The notes below the pieces were generated by a model. The model searched no databases. It saw only the letters and a list, made by a program, of their open reading frames with translations, and was not told the origin of the DNA. DNA of 55,554 nt from Gammaproteobacteria bacterium. GTDB taxonomy: Bacteria > Pseudomonadota > Gammaproteobacteria > SpSt-1174. Of this stretch, positions 25,164 to 34,635 are shown piece after piece (positions within the stretch are counted from its first letter, which is position 1; each line of letters begins with the position of its first letter). The translations under genes were made by a program, and so were the position numbers. The stretch spans positions 1-55,554 of the forward strand of contig JARRKE010000008.1 of the NCBI GenBank assembly GCA_037388465.1, given 5' to 3'.

Positions 25164-26198
25164 ATGGATATCGCTCAGCTGCTTGCATTCGGTGTTAAGA
25201 ACGGCGCTTCCGACCTTCACCTGTCGGCCGGCCTGCCGCCCATGATTCGTGTCGACGGCGACATTCGCCGGATCAATGTCCCGCCGATGGAGCACAAGGA
25301 CGTTCATGACATGGTGTACGACATCATGAACGACAAGCAGCGCAAGGACTTCGAAGAATTCTTCGAGACCGACTTCTCGTTCGAGATCCCGGGCCTGGCG
25401 CGTTTTCGTGTCAACGCCTTCAACCAGAACCGCGGCGCGGGGGCGGTGTTCCGCACCATTCCCACCAAGATCCTCACCCTGGAGGACCTGGGCTGTCCGG
25501 AGAGCTTCAAGGACATCTCGGAATATCCGCGCGGCATCGTGCTGGTGACCGGGCCGACCGGTTCCGGTAAGTCGACCACCCTGGCCGCGATGATCAATCA
25601 CAAGAACGAGACGGAATACGGTCACATCCTCACCATCGAGGACCCGATCGAATTCGTGCACGAAAGTAAAAAATGTCTGGTCAACCAGCGTGAAGTGCAT
25701 CGCGACACACTCGGCTTCAACGAGGCGCTGCGTTCCGCGCTGCGTGAAGATCCCGACACCGTGCTGGTCGGTGAAATGCGCGACCTGGAGACCATTCGCC
25801 TGGCGCTGACCGCTGCGGAAACCGGGCACTTGGTGTTCGGCACCCTGCACACCAGTTCGGCGGCCAAGACCATCGACCGTGTGGTCGACGTCTTCCCGGC
25901 CGCGGAGAAGGACATGGTGCGCGCGATGCTGTCGGAGTCGCTGCGGGCGGTTATCTCGCAAACCCTGCTCAAGAAGATCGGCGGCGGACGCGTGGCGGCC
26001 CACGAGATCATGATCGGTACCCCCGCCATCCGTAACCTGATTCGAGAGAACAAGATCGCCCAGATGTACTCTGCCATTCAGACCGGCCACAACCTCGGCA
26101 TGCAGACGCTGGATCAGAGCCTCAAGGACCTCGTGCAACGCGGCGTGGTCGGCAAGGAAGAGGCGCGGCGCAAGATGGCGAACCCCGACTCCGTGTAG
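25164..26198 (+). CDS. pilT: Type IV pilus retraction ATPase PilT
   Basis: 344 residues, the usual PilT length. Walker A is GPTGSGKSTT, the Asp box region is TIEDPIE, Walker B is VLVGEMRDLETI, and the His box lies in HLVFGTLHTSSA. The retraction-specific block AIRNLIRENKIAQMYS is present near the C-terminus. AAGGA lies 6-8 bp before the ATG. PilT powers pilus depolymerisation for twitching motility and DNA uptake. It heads a series of three related ATPase genes. Confidence 0.97.
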   Translation: MDIAQLLAFGVKNGASDLHLSAGLPPMIRVDGDIRRINVPPMEHKDVHDMVYDIMNDKQRKDFEEFFETDFSFEIPGLARFRVNAFNQNRGAGAVFRTIPTKILTLEDLGCPESFKDISEYPRGIVLVTGPTGSGKSTTLAAMINHKNETEYGHILTIEDPIEFVHESKKCLVNQREVHRDTLGFNEALRSALREDPDTVLVGEMRDLETIRLALTAAETGHLVFGTLHTSSAAKTIDRVVDVFPAAEKDMVRAMLSESLRAVISQTLLKKIGGGRVAAHEIMIGTPAIRNLIRENKIAQMYSAIQTGHNLGMQTLDQSLKDLVQRGVVGKEEARRKMANPDSV

Positions 26199-26225
26199 TC
26201 GGCCATATAGCGGGAGGATCGAATT

Positions 26226-27398
26226 ATGGAGCGCGATAAGGCCATACGGTTCATGCATGATCTGCTCAAGACCATGCTCAGCAAGAACGGCTCCGATCTG
26301 TTCATTACCGTGGGGGCGCCGCCTTCCATGAAAATCGACGGGCGTATGACGCCCATCACCAACCAGCCGCTTTCCCCCTCCCATACCCAGGCATTGGTGC
26401 GGTCGATCATGAACGACAAGCAGGCGGGGGAGTACGAACGCACCCAGGAATGCAACTTCGCCATCAGCCTGCCGGGTGTGGCCCGGTTCCGCGTCAATGC
26501 CTTCGTGCAGCGCGGCACCTCGGGCATGGTGTTGCGCACCATCAATTCCGATATCCCCAAGTTCGAAGAGCTGCATCTGCCCCGCATCCTCGAAGATATC
26601 GCCATGACTAAGCGTGGCATGGTCATCTTCGTCGGCGGTACCGGTTCGGGTAAGTCGACCTCGCTGGCGGCGATGGTCGGTTACCGTAACGAGAACAGTT
26701 ACGGACACATCGTGACGATCGAGGATCCGATCGAATACGTCCATGCTCACCGCAACTGCATCGTGACCCAGCGCGAGGTCGGTGTGGACACCGATTCCTA
26801 CGACGTGGCGCTCAAGAACACCCTGCGCCAGGCGCCGGACGTCATTCTGATGGGCGAGATTCGCGACCGCGAGACCATGGATTACGCCGTGGCATTCGCC
26901 GAGACCGGGCATTTGTGTCTGTCCACCCTGCATGCCAACAGCACCAACCAGGCGCTGGACCGCATCATCAACTTTTTCCCCGAGGAGCGCCGCCCGCAGC
27001 TGCTGATGGATCTCTCCCTGAATCTCAAGGCAGTCGTCTCGCAGCGCCTCATCCTCAAGGCCGACGGCAAGGGGCGTATCCCGGCGGTGGAGGTCATGAT
27101 CAATACGCCGTTGATGTCGGACCTCATCTTCAAGGGCGAGGTGCACGAGATGAAATCGCTCATGGCCAAGTCCAACGAGCAGGGGATGATTACGTTCGAC
27201 CAGTCGTTGTTCAACCTGTTCGAGACGGGCTACATTACCTACGAGGAGGCCTTGCGCAACGCCGACTCGGTCAACGACCTGCGCCTGCGCATCAAGCTCG
27301 AAAGCAAGGCGGCCAAGAAGCAGGACCTGCTCGACGAGGTGGGTGGACTGGAGATCGAGCAGAATCAGGAGGAAGGCAGTACGATGATGCGGCGCTGA
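26226..27398 (+). CDS. pilU: PilT-dependent retraction ATPase PilU
   Basis: 390 residues, close to PilU length and longer than PilT. Walker A is GGTGSGKSTS, Walker B is ILMGEIRDRETM, and the His box is in HLCLSTLHANST. The PilT AIRNLIRE block is replaced by TPLMSDLIFKGEVHEMK, as in PilU. A Lys/Glu-rich tail ends in MMRR. PilU works with PilT to increase retraction force. It starts 27 bp after pilT. Confidence 0.93.
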   Translation: MERDKAIRFMHDLLKTMLSKNGSDLFITVGAPPSMKIDGRMTPITNQPLSPSHTQALVRSIMNDKQAGEYERTQECNFAISLPGVARFRVNAFVQRGTSGMVLRTINSDIPKFEELHLPRILEDIAMTKRGMVIFVGGTGSGKSTSLAAMVGYRNENSYGHIVTIEDPIEYVHAHRNCIVTQREVGVDTDSYDVALKNTLRQAPDVILMGEIRDRETMDYAVAFAETGHLCLSTLHANSTNQALDRIINFFPEERRPQLLMDLSLNLKAVVSQRLILKADGKGRIPAVEVMINTPLMSDLIFKGEVHEMKSLMAKSNEQGMITFDQSLFNLFETGYITYEEALRNADSVNDLRLRIKLESKAAKKQDLLDEVGGLEIEQNQEEGSTMMRR

Positions 27399-27447
27399 TC
27401 ATCATCGCTGGGGCATAAACATATAACAACGACGGCAGACTGAAGTC

Positions 27448-28689
27448 ATGAATATCGAACCCTATCTCCGGTTGATGGCGCAAAAGGGGGCCTCCGACCT
27501 GTTCTTCACCACGGGTGCGCCTATCAGCATGAAGGTGCAGGGCGTGATGAAACCGGTGAGCCGCACACCGCTTGAGCCGGGGCTGACCAAGCGCATCGCC
27601 TACGCCATGCTGGACGAGGAGAAGCGCCACCTGTTCGATATCGACAAGGAGATGAACCTGGGCGTGTCGCTCCAGGGCGTCGGCCGCTATCGCGTCAATG
27701 TCTATCAGCAGCGTGGTGAGATATCGATCGTCATCCGCTACATCAAGTCCCAGATTCCCTCGCTGGAAGAGCTGCACCTGCCGCCGGTGCTGAAGGATCT
27801 GGTGATGAGCAATACCGGTCTGATCATGATCGTCGGCGCCACCGGTTCCGGTAAGTCGACCTCCATGGCGGCCATGATTGATTACCGCAGCATGAATCAG
27901 GCGGGTCATATCCTCACGGTTGAGGACCCCATCGAATACGTGTTCTCGCACAAGAAGTCGATTGTGGGGCAGCGCGAGGTCGGCATCGACACCCTGAATT
28001 ATGCCAACGCCCTGCGTGAGGCCATGCGTCAGGCGCCGAACCTGATCATGATCGGTGAGGTGCGCGACCGCCACACCATGGAGGCGGCGATCGGTTTCGC
28101 GGACACCGGTCATCTGGCCATGTCGACACTGCATGCCGTCAACGCCAACCAGGCGTTGGATCGCATCATCAACATGTTCCCTCCCGAGGCCAAGAATCAG
28201 ATCCTCATGGATCTGTCGATGAACCTGAAGGGGATTGTTTCGCAACGTCTGGTCGTGACCAAAGATGGCACGCGCATCCCCGCGGTCGAGGTGTTGATTA
28301 ACACGCCTTATATCACTGAGCTGATCCGCAAGGGGGAGATCGGCGGTATCAAGGAGATCATGGAAAAGGGCGGTGCGGTCGGCATGCAGACCTTCGACCA
28401 GTCCCTGTTCGAGCTTTACAAGACTGGCCAGATCACCCTGCAGGAGGCCCTCAACAGCGCCGATTCGCGTGGTGACCTGGAATGGAAGATCAACTTCGGC
28501 GGCGGGCTCAAGGCCCTTAATAAAGGGGCTGACAGTCTCCAGTTCCCGAGCGACGTCATTGATCAGCCCAGCGGCGCTTCAGCAGATCCCGAAGAAGCCG
28601 AGGACGACGACGAAGACGAGGATAATGATTCCGGGGCGGTCGATGACCTCAAGCCGCTGTCGGAGACGATGCGCGACGACGAGGACTGA
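27448..28689 (+). CDS. Third PilT/PilU-family retraction ATPase with acidic C-terminal tail
   Basis: 413 residues. Walker A is GATGSGKSTS, Walker B is IMIGEVRDRHTM, and the His box is in HLAMSTLHAVNA, all apparently intact. The block TPYITELIRKGEIGGIKEIM places it nearer PilU than PilT. After residue about 350 a linker leads to an unusual tail in which about 20 of 45 residues are Asp or Glu. It is 49 bp downstream of pilU and probably cotranscribed. It is most likely a PilU paralog giving a three-ATPase retraction set; its distinct role is unknown. Confidence 0.9.
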   Translation: MNIEPYLRLMAQKGASDLFFTTGAPISMKVQGVMKPVSRTPLEPGLTKRIAYAMLDEEKRHLFDIDKEMNLGVSLQGVGRYRVNVYQQRGEISIVIRYIKSQIPSLEELHLPPVLKDLVMSNTGLIMIVGATGSGKSTSMAAMIDYRSMNQAGHILTVEDPIEYVFSHKKSIVGQREVGIDTLNYANALREAMRQAPNLIMIGEVRDRHTMEAAIGFADTGHLAMSTLHAVNANQALDRIINMFPPEAKNQILMDLSMNLKGIVSQRLVVTKDGTRIPAVEVLINTPYITELIRKGEIGGIKEIMEKGGAVGMQTFDQSLFELYKTGQITLQEALNSADSRGDLEWKINFGGGLKALNKGADSLQFPSDVIDQPSGASADPEEAEDDDEDEDNDSGAVDDLKPLSETMRDDED

Positions 28690-28748
28690 GCTGTCCTCGA
28701 AACGCCGGCGGTGAAAACCGCTCCGCAGATTCCCGCATGGAATATCGG

Positions 28749-29345
28749 TCAGGCGCGCGTGTTGGAGCGTGGCTCTTCCCCTTTGATCAGGTTGCGGATG
28801 TTGCTGCGATGTCGCCAGTAGATCAGGACGGCCATCAGCGCCACCGCGCCGACCAGCCAGGGTGAGCCCAGCAGCCAATAGGCGAGGAAGGGGGCGGCCA
28901 GCGACGCGGTCAGCGCGGAAAGCGACGAGATACGCGAAACGGCGAACGCCACCAGCCAGCATCCCACCACCGCCAGCCCCAGCCAGCCACTGATGCCCAG
29001 CAGGACACCGATCGCCGTAGCGACCCCCTTGCCGCCCTTGAAGCCGAAATACAGGGGGTAGAGGTGGCCGAGAAATGCGGCCAGCGCCGTGGCGGCGAGC
29101 ACCTGATCCGTCACATGCAGCCAGTGGCCGGCCAGCACCGGGAGCAGGCCCTTGATCATATCCCCCAGTAACGTGATGATAGCGGCCTTTTTTCCGCCGG
29201 TGCGCAGCACGTTGGTCGCTCCGGGGTTGCCCGATCCTGTGGTGCGCGGATCGCGCAGGCCGAGCAGGCGGCAGGTGATGATCGCCGTGGAGATCGAACC
29301 GATCAGGTAGGCGGCGAGCGGCAAAATCAGGCTGGTTGCTGTCAT
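28749..29345 (-). CDS. plsY: Glycerol-3-phosphate acyltransferase PlsY
   Basis: 198 residues, five hydrophobic helices. The three PlsY motifs are visible: RTTGSGNPGATNVLRTGGKK, then GHLYPLYFGFKGGKGVATA, and a shorter C-terminal motif ending near RHRSNIRNLIKGEE. It makes lysophosphatidate from acyl-phosphate and glycerol 3-phosphate at the inner membrane. It is convergent with the third pilus ATPase gene and divergent from bioH. Confidence 0.95.
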   Translation of the reverse strand: MTATSLILPLAAYLIGSISTAIITCRLLGLRDPRTTGSGNPGATNVLRTGGKKAAIITLLGDMIKGLLPVLAGHWLHVTDQVLAATALAAFLGHLYPLYFGFKGGKGVATAIGVLLGISGWLGLAVVGCWLVAFAVSRISSLSALTASLAAPFLAYWLLGSPWLVGAVALMAVLIYWRHRSNIRNLIKGEEPRSNTRA

Positions 29346-29394
29346 GAGACCTTCGGCATGTATCGCGAGGGGCGGATGATAACCGACTCATTGT

Positions 29395-30162
29395 GTGAAA
29401 ACTAAACAGGAACAAACCGGCCGGCCACGTTTGGTGTTGCTGCACGGCTGGGGCATGAACGCCCGGGTCTGGGATGCGGTGCTGCCCGGCTTGTCGTCCT
29501 TTGCCGATGTGTCGGCGCCGGATCTGCCCGGACACGGCGGGAACCCCGTCGCGCTGAAAGACCTGCCCGGGGTGCTGGATTATCTCCGTGACGAGATGGA
29601 CGCCGGCCCGGCCGTCTGGGTCGGCTGGTCGCTGGGCGGGCTGTTGGCTCAGGCCTTCGCGGCCCGTTATCCCGGGCGGGTCCGTCATCTGGTGCTGGTC
29701 GCGGCGCAGCCGCGTTTCGTGCAGGCCCGTGACTGGCCGCAGGCCATGGATTCGCAGGTGCTGAATGCCTTTGCCGGCGATCTGGCCGGTGATTTTCGCA
29801 AAACGCTCAAGCGCTTTCTTGCGCTGCAGTTTCACGGTGTCGAGGGTGCTCAGACCACGGTGCGGTCCCTGACGCATCAATTGTTCGAGCTTCCCCCTCA
29901 ACCTGAGGCGCTTTCCGTGGGGTTGACCATGCTGCGTGATCTCGATTTGCGTGAGCGGCTGCGGTCGCTCGCCTGTCCGGTGGACCTCATCCTGGGCGAG
30001 TATGACCGGCTGGTGCCCGTGGATTGCGCCGGGCCCGTGACCGCGCTGGCCCCGGGGCGGATCCGTGCCCATGTGGTGGCGCGGGCAGGGCATGCCCCGT
30101 TCCTGACGCATCCGGATCTGTTCAGCGCCTGGTTGCGTTGCATCGTGGAGGCGTCGGACTGA
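29395..30162 (+). CDS. bioH: Pimeloyl-ACP methyl ester carboxylesterase BioH
   Basis: 255 residues, alpha/beta hydrolase. The nucleophile elbow is GWSLGG, the catalytic Asp is in LGEYDRLVP and the His in AGHAPFLTHP; the N-terminal oxyanion block LLHGWGMNARVW is typical of BioH. It removes the methyl group from pimeloyl-ACP methyl ester in biotin synthesis. The GTG start has only a weak ribosome site. It is followed after 1 bp by bioC, its pathway partner. Confidence 0.92.
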   Translation: MKTKQEQTGRPRLVLLHGWGMNARVWDAVLPGLSSFADVSAPDLPGHGGNPVALKDLPGVLDYLRDEMDAGPAVWVGWSLGGLLAQAFAARYPGRVRHLVLVAAQPRFVQARDWPQAMDSQVLNAFAGDLAGDFRKTLKRFLALQFHGVEGAQTTVRSLTHQLFELPPQPEALSVGLTMLRDLDLRERLRSLACPVDLILGEYDRLVPVDCAGPVTALAPGRIRAHVVARAGHAPFLTHPDLFSAWLRCIVEASD

Positions 30163-30163
30163 G

Positions 30164-31021
30164 ATGAGCGGTTTCGACATCGACATCGGTCGCCTGCGCG
30201 AGGCATTCGATCAGGCCGCGTCCAGTTACGATGACCATGCGGTGCTGCAGCACGAGGTCGGCGACCGCATGCTGGAACGGCTGGATTATGTGCGCCTGAA
30301 TCCGCAGCTGATTCTGGATGTGGGTTGCGGGACAGGGCGGGGCAGCGAGGCCCTGCTGAAACGCTATGCCGGCAGTCGTGTGGTCGGTCTGGATCTCTCG
30401 CCCGGCATGCTGGGGCACGCGCGGCGTCGCGGCCGCTGGCGGCGCCGACCGGCTGTGGTCTGCGGCGATGTAAGGCAGCTGCCGGTCGGGGCGGAACGGG
30501 TCGATCTGATTTATTCGAATCTCACCCTGCAATGGTGTTGCGCCGACCTCGACCGGGTCCTGGCCGAGTTCAGGCGCGTGCTGCGCCGCCGGGGCTTGTT
30601 GATGTTCACCTCCTTCGGGCCCGATACGCTCAAGGAGCTGCGCGCCAGCTGGGGGCGGGTGGACGGCAGGCCGCACGTCAACGATTTTCTCGACATGCAC
30701 GACATCGGGGATGCGCTGCTGCGCAGCGGATTCGCCGATCCGGTCATGGATATGGAAATGTTGACCGTCACCTACGCGGATCCACTGGACCTGATGCGTG
30801 ACCTGAAGCGTATCGGGGCGGTAAACGTCAATGCCGGACGGCAGCGAGGCCTCATGGGGCGGGAGCATCTGCGCGCCGTATGCGAGGCCTACGAGGCCTT
30901 TCGTCTGCCTGACGGTCGCTACCCGGCCACCTATGAGGTGATTTACGGACAGGCCTGGGTACCCGATGCGCCGCCGCCGATGCAGATGTCCCCCGGCGTG
31001 ATTCCGATTATTCAAAAATAA
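30164..31021 (+). CDS. bioC: Malonyl-ACP O-methyltransferase BioC
   Basis: 285 residues. The SAM motif is ILDVGCGTGRGSEALL. The BioC-type N-terminal FDQAASSYDDHAVLQHEV and the SNLTLQWC block are present. It methylates malonyl-ACP, disguising it for chain extension to pimeloyl; BioH later removes the methyl. Coupled to bioH and ended by a strong terminator, so this is a two-gene bioHC unit apart from any bioBFDA genes. Confidence 0.94.
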   Translation: MSGFDIDIGRLREAFDQAASSYDDHAVLQHEVGDRMLERLDYVRLNPQLILDVGCGTGRGSEALLKRYAGSRVVGLDLSPGMLGHARRRGRWRRRPAVVCGDVRQLPVGAERVDLIYSNLTLQWCCADLDRVLAEFRRVLRRRGLLMFTSFGPDTLKELRASWGRVDGRPHVNDFLDMHDIGDALLRSGFADPVMDMEMLTVTYADPLDLMRDLKRIGAVNVNAGRQRGLMGREHLRAVCEAYEAFRLPDGRYPATYEVIYGQAWVPDAPPPMQMSPGVIPIIQK

Positions 31022-31035
31022 TCTTTAATCAATCG

Positions 31036-31082
31036 TAAAGACATAAAAAAGGCGCCTTAATGGCGCCTTTTTTATGTCTTTA
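31036..31082. terminator. Strong bidirectional intrinsic terminator after bioC
   Basis: Perfect 21-bp inverted repeat (31036-31056 with 31062-31082) with loop TTAAT. The GGCGCC core is flanked by six A and six T, so it can terminate either way. It starts 14 bp after the bioC stop. Confidence 0.92.
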
Positions 31083-31276
31083 ATAAATAGTTGATAGATT
31101 TGCTAACTGCTTGAAATAAATAATTCTTTTGGAGGTTAATAGTGAAAATATTAGAAAATTATTAATCAATTCATAGGTTATCGAGTTATTGCTCATATAA
31201 AAACTAAATATGCTTGTGCGCGTTTGACCCATCAGGTAGCATCGGGCTCATAACTATTCCGTTCCCGTGGGCTGCC
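31083..31276 (+). promoter_or_regulatory. AT-rich leader and promoter region of the cytochrome oxidase operon
   Basis: The first ~130 bases are much richer in A and T than the surrounding genome. No gene of useful length is present. Candidate -35/-10 elements occur (TTGAAA near 31111, TTGCTC near 31190 followed by AT-rich -10-like stretches). A GGAGG at about 31132-31136 precedes GTG and six sense codons before TAA, which could be a chance mini-ORF. The region probably holds the operon promoter, but the exact one is not resolved. Confidence 0.5.
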
Positions 31277-31768
31277 ATGACTGAAACGGAGATGTCTCGA
31301 CCAATCGATCGCACCCTGTTTGTGGTGGAACCGAACCATTCGCTTTCCGGCGTAGGGATATGTCGGTTCTACATGGGCATGTGCGGGGTGTCCGTGTTGG
31401 TATCGGGTGCGCTTGCCGGTCTGGGCTTCTGGCCTGTTATCCCCTTCGCAGGCCTGAACATGATGGGGCTCGGGCTCGCACTTTATTTCTGCCATCGGCG
31501 CGCAGAGCACAAAGAGGTTATCCGCGTTGATGGTGACGTGATCCGGGTGGAGGCCGGTCACGGCTGCATAGAACACCGATGCTGCTTTGAGAGGGCGTGG
31601 ACCCGGGTCGTTTTGCTGGCGCCCGAGCTGCGCGGCTACCCGACCCGCCTGCTACTGAGATCCAGGGGGTGGGAGGTGGAGGTCGGTTCCTGCCTGAATG
31701 ACGACGAGCGCAAAAAGCTCGCGGGTCGTCTCGAAACGATTTTTTCCCATACCACCGCGGCAATTTAG
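31277..31768 (+). CDS. DUF2244 membrane protein at the head of the oxidase operon
   Basis: 163 residues from ATG 31277; an in-frame ATG 15 bp later (MSRPIDRT) is the alternative. The pattern NHSLSGVGICRFYMGMCGVS, two central membrane helices (residues about 40-80) and a C-terminal cytosolic beta-rich part with RGWEVEVGSCLNDDER match DUF2244. Family members often lie directly before ctaC, suggesting an accessory role in oxidase biogenesis; this is unproven. ctaC follows after 27 bp. Confidence 0.82.
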   Translation: MTETEMSRPIDRTLFVVEPNHSLSGVGICRFYMGMCGVSVLVSGALAGLGFWPVIPFAGLNMMGLGLALYFCHRRAEHKEVIRVDGDVIRVEAGHGCIEHRCCFERAWTRVVLLAPELRGYPTRLLLRSRGWEVEVGSCLNDDERKKLAGRLETIFSHTTAAI

Positions 31769-31795
31769 AAAAGCAACAGAAATTAGGAGGGGATG

Positions 31796-33013
31796 ATGAG
31801 CAAAACATGCAAGCGGCGATGGCAGGCCTGCCTGTCCGGGGCTGCCCTCCTGGCAAGCACGGGCCAGGCGCTGGCGGATTACGAGCTCAACATGCATCGC
31901 GGCGTGACGCCGATCAGCCACGATGTCTATCACCTGCACATGCTGATCTTCTTCATCTGCGTGATCATCGGCTTCGGCGTATTCGCCGTGATGTTCTATT
32001 CGATTTACAAGCACCGCAAGTCGAAAGGTCACGAGGCCGCTCAATTCCATGAAAACACGGCGGTAGAATTCGCATGGACCATCATCCCGTTCCTGATCCT
32101 GGTGGGCATGGCGGTGCCGGCGGCGAAAACGCTGGTCAATATGTACGACGACAGCGATCCCGCGCTGACGATCAAGGTCACCGGTTATCAGTGGAAGTGG
32201 CGCTATACCTACCTGGACAGCGGCATCGATTTCTTTAGCAACCTGTCCACCCCCGCCGCTGAAATCGAAAACAAGGCACCCAAGGACAAGCATTACCTGC
32301 TCGAGGTCGACCATCCCGTGGTCGTGCCGGTCAACAAGAAGATTCGGTTCCTGATCACCTCGAACGACGTGATCCATTCGTGGTGGGTGCCGTACTTCGG
32401 CATGAAAATGGATGCCATTCCCGGTTTCGTTAACGAGATGTGGGCGAAGATCGACAAGCCCGGCACCTATCGCGGTCAATGCGCCGAGCTGTGCGGGCGC
32501 GGGCATGCCTTCATGCCCATCGTCGTCAAGGCGGTGTCCGATTCCGATTACCAGGCCTGGGTGTCCGCGCAGGAGGCCCAGATGAAAAAGGCTGCCTCGG
32601 CGTCCGACAAGGACCTCGGCAAGACACAGCTGATGGCCATGGGCAAGAAGAACTATGACCAGCATTGCGCCGCCTGCCATCAGGCCAACGGCGCGGGCGT
32701 GCCGGGCACCTTCCCGCCGATGGTGCAGGGACATGCCTTCAACGCTTCGCCGGCTATGACCAAACATCTCAAGGAGTACGGGTTCCTGGATGCCAGCAAC
32801 AAGATCGTCATGGGTCCGGTCAAGAACCATATTCACATCGTCCTGAATGGCGTGCCGGGTACGGCGATGCCCCCCTGGGGTCCGCAGCTCTCCGACGTGG
32901 ATATCGCATCGATCATTACCTATGAGCGGAATGCGTGGGGGAACGATACCGGTGACGTGGTTCAACCCAAACAGATCAAGGCTGCACGTCAGATTAAGGA
33001 GGCCAAGAAATGA
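31796..33013 (+). CDS. ctaC: Cytochrome c oxidase subunit II with fused cytochrome c domain (caa3 type)
   Basis: 405 residues. ATG 31796 is preferred because AGGAGG ends 5 bp upstream; an adjacent ATG at 31793 is too close. A signal peptide ends near GQALAD, two membrane helices anchor the cupredoxin domain, and the CuA site is [12 protein letters not shown] with an upstream His in [10 protein letters not shown]-terminal cytochrome c domain (from about 285) carries heme motif CAACH and Met ligand in GTAMPPWGP. Electrons pass from this heme through CuA to subunit I. It overlaps ctaD by 4 bp. Confidence 0.96.
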   Translation: MSKTCKRRWQACLSGAALLASTGQALADYELNMHRGVTPISHDVYHLHMLIFFICVIIGFGVFAVMFYSIYKHRKSKGHEAAQFHENTAVEFAWTIIPFLILVGMAVPAAKTLVNMYDDSDPALTIKVTGYQWKWRYTYLDSGIDFFSNLSTPAAEIENKAPKDKHYLLEVDHPVVVPVNKKIRFLITSNDVIHSWWVPYFGMKMDAIPGFVNEMWAKIDKPGTYRGQCAELCGRGHAFMPIVVKAVSDSDYQAWVSAQEAQMKKAASASDKDLGKTQLMAMGKKNYDQHCAACHQANGAGVPGTFPPMVQGHAFNASPAMTKHLKEYGFLDASNKIVMGPVKNHIHIVLNGVPGTAMPPWGPQLSDVDIASIITYERNAWGNDTGDVVQPKQIKAARQIKEAKK

Positions 33014-34584
33014 GCGCTGTCATAGCAGAAGAGGCACATCACGCCGAGCATCCCAGCGGCATTTTGCGCTGGCTGTTTACGACCAATCACAAGGATATTG
33101 GCACCCTTTACCTGTGGTTCGCGCTGATCATGTTCTTTATCGGCGGGACCATGGCGCTGGTCATTCGGGCCGAGTTGTTCGAGCCGGGTTTGCAGATCGT
33201 CGACCCGCAGTTCTTCAATTCGATGACCACCATGCACGCTCTGGCGATGATCTTCGGGGTGGTCATGCCCGCCTTCACCGGGCTGGCGAACTGGATGGTG
33301 CCGATGATGGTCGGTGCGCCGGACATGGCGTTGCCACGTATGAACAACTGGAGCTTCTGGATCCTGCCGTTCGCGTTCGTCATGCTCATCTCGACCCTAC
33401 TGATGCCGGGTGGTGCGCCTGCGGCGGGCTGGACCATGTATCCGCCGCTGGTGCTGCAAACCGGTGACGCCTTCCCGTTCATGGTGTTCGCGATCCATCT
33501 GATGGGGCTGTCGTCCATCATGGGGTCGATCAACATCATCGCTACTATCCTGAACATGCGTGCACCGGGCATGTCGTTGATGAAAATGCCCCTGTTCGTG
33601 TGGACCTGGCTGATCACGGCGTACCTGCTGATCGCCACCATGCCGGTGCTCGCGGGCGCGGTGACCATGCTGCTGACCGACAAGTTCTTCGGCACCAGCT
33701 TCTTTTCCGCGGCCGGTGGTGGGGACCCGGTGATGTATCAGCACATCTTCTGGTTCTTCGGCCATCCCGAGGTATATATCCTGATCCTGCCGGCGTTCGG
33801 CATCATTTCCACCATCCTGCCGACGTTCGCGCGCAAGCCGCTGTTCGGCTACAGCTCGATGGTGTACGCCACGGCATCCATCGCTTTCCTGTCCTTTATC
33901 GTGTGGGCGCACCACATGTTCACCGTGGGCATGCCGTTGGCGGGCGAGATGTTCTTCATGTTCAGCACCATGCTGATCGCGGTGCCGACGGGCGTGAAGG
34001 TGTTCAACTGGGTTGCGACCATGTGGCGCGGCTCGATGACCTTCGAGACACCGATGCTGTTCGCCATCGGGTTCGTGGTGATGTTCACCATGGGCGGTTT
34101 GTCGGGGCTGATGCTGGCGATGTCGCCGGCCGACTTCCAGTATCAGGACACCTATTTCGTGGTGGCGCATTTCCACTACGTACTGGTGCCCGGGGCGGTG
34201 TTTTCCATTATCGCGGCGGTGTACTACTGGCTGCCCAAATGGACCGGCCACATGTACAACGAAAGTCTGGGTAAATGGCATTTCTGGCTTTCGACCATTT
34301 TCGTGAACGTCACCTTTTTCCCCATGCACTTCCTGGGGCTGGCCGGCATGCCGCGGCGTATTCCGGACTATGCCCTGCAGTTCGCCGGATTCAACGAGAT
34401 CGCGACCATCGGTGCCTTCGGCTTCGGTTTGTCGCAACTGTTGTTCCTGTATCTCGTGGTCCAGACCATCCGGCAGGGGAAGAAGGCGACGAATCAGGTT
34501 TGGGAGGGAGCGCATGGCCTCGAGTGGACGGTGCCTTCGCCGGCGCCCTACCACACCTTTGCGGTGGCGCCCGAGGTCAAGTGA
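33010..34584 (+). CDS. ctaD: Cytochrome c oxidase subunit I (aa3-type core)
   Basis: 524 residues, twelve membrane helices. The heme-copper site motifs are in [14 protein letters not shown] (low-spin heme His), [14 protein letters not shown] (CuB His and cross-linked Tyr), [10 protein letters not shown] (CuB His pair) and [11 protein letters not shown] (heme ligands). HPEVYI marks the A-family. It reduces O2 to water and pumps protons. It overlaps ctaC by 4 bp; an inter-cistronic hairpin follows 5 bp after the stop. Confidence 0.98.
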   Translation: MSAVIAEEAHHAEHPSGILRWLFTTNHKDIGTLYLWFALIMFFIGGTMALVIRAELFEPGLQIVDPQFFNSMTTMHALAMIFGVVMPAFTGLANWMVPMMVGAPDMALPRMNNWSFWILPFAFVMLISTLLMPGGAPAAGWTMYPPLVLQTGDAFPFMVFAIHLMGLSSIMGSINIIATILNMRAPGMSLMKMPLFVWTWLITAYLLIATMPVLAGAVTMLLTDKFFGTSFFSAAGGGDPVMYQHIFWFFGHPEVYILILPAFGIISTILPTFARKPLFGYSSMVYATASIAFLSFIVWAHHMFTVGMPLAGEMFFMFSTMLIAVPTGVKVFNWVATMWRGSMTFETPMLFAIGFVVMFTMGGLSGLMLAMSPADFQYQDTYFVVAHFHYVLVPGAVFSIIAAVYYWLPKWTGHMYNESLGKWHFWLSTIFVNVTFFPMHFLGLAGMPRRIPDYALQFAGFNEIATIGAFGFGLSQLLFLYLVVQTIRQGKKATNQVWEGAHGLEWTVPSPAPYHTFAVAPEVK

Positions 34585-34588
34585 GCCG

Positions 34589-34616
34589 ATGCGGGCGCAC
34601 CGAGGTGCGCCCGCAT
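34589..34616 (+). terminator. Inter-cistronic hairpin after ctaD
   Basis: Perfect 12-bp GC-rich stem (34589-34600 with 34605-34616) with loop CGAG, followed by ATTTA. It may partly terminate transcription, or protect the 3' end of the ctaCD message, so that assembly genes downstream are expressed less than the structural subunits. Confidence 0.55.
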
Positions 34617-34635
34617 ATTTACGGAGATTGTACGG

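Noticed and set aside
25137-27146. 669-codon open frame on the minus strand opposite pilT and pilU
   Set aside because: It is the complement of two clearly functional genes; its His/Arg/Gly-rich composition and lack of any motif mark it as a shadow. The same holds for long frames opposite plsY-bioH (28579-30186), ctaD (33397-34728), ccoN (40013-41545) and ccoI (45695-47443).
31132-31162. Seven-codon GTG mini-ORF as an annotated gene
   Set aside because: Too short and unsupported; kept only as an observation about the leader region.
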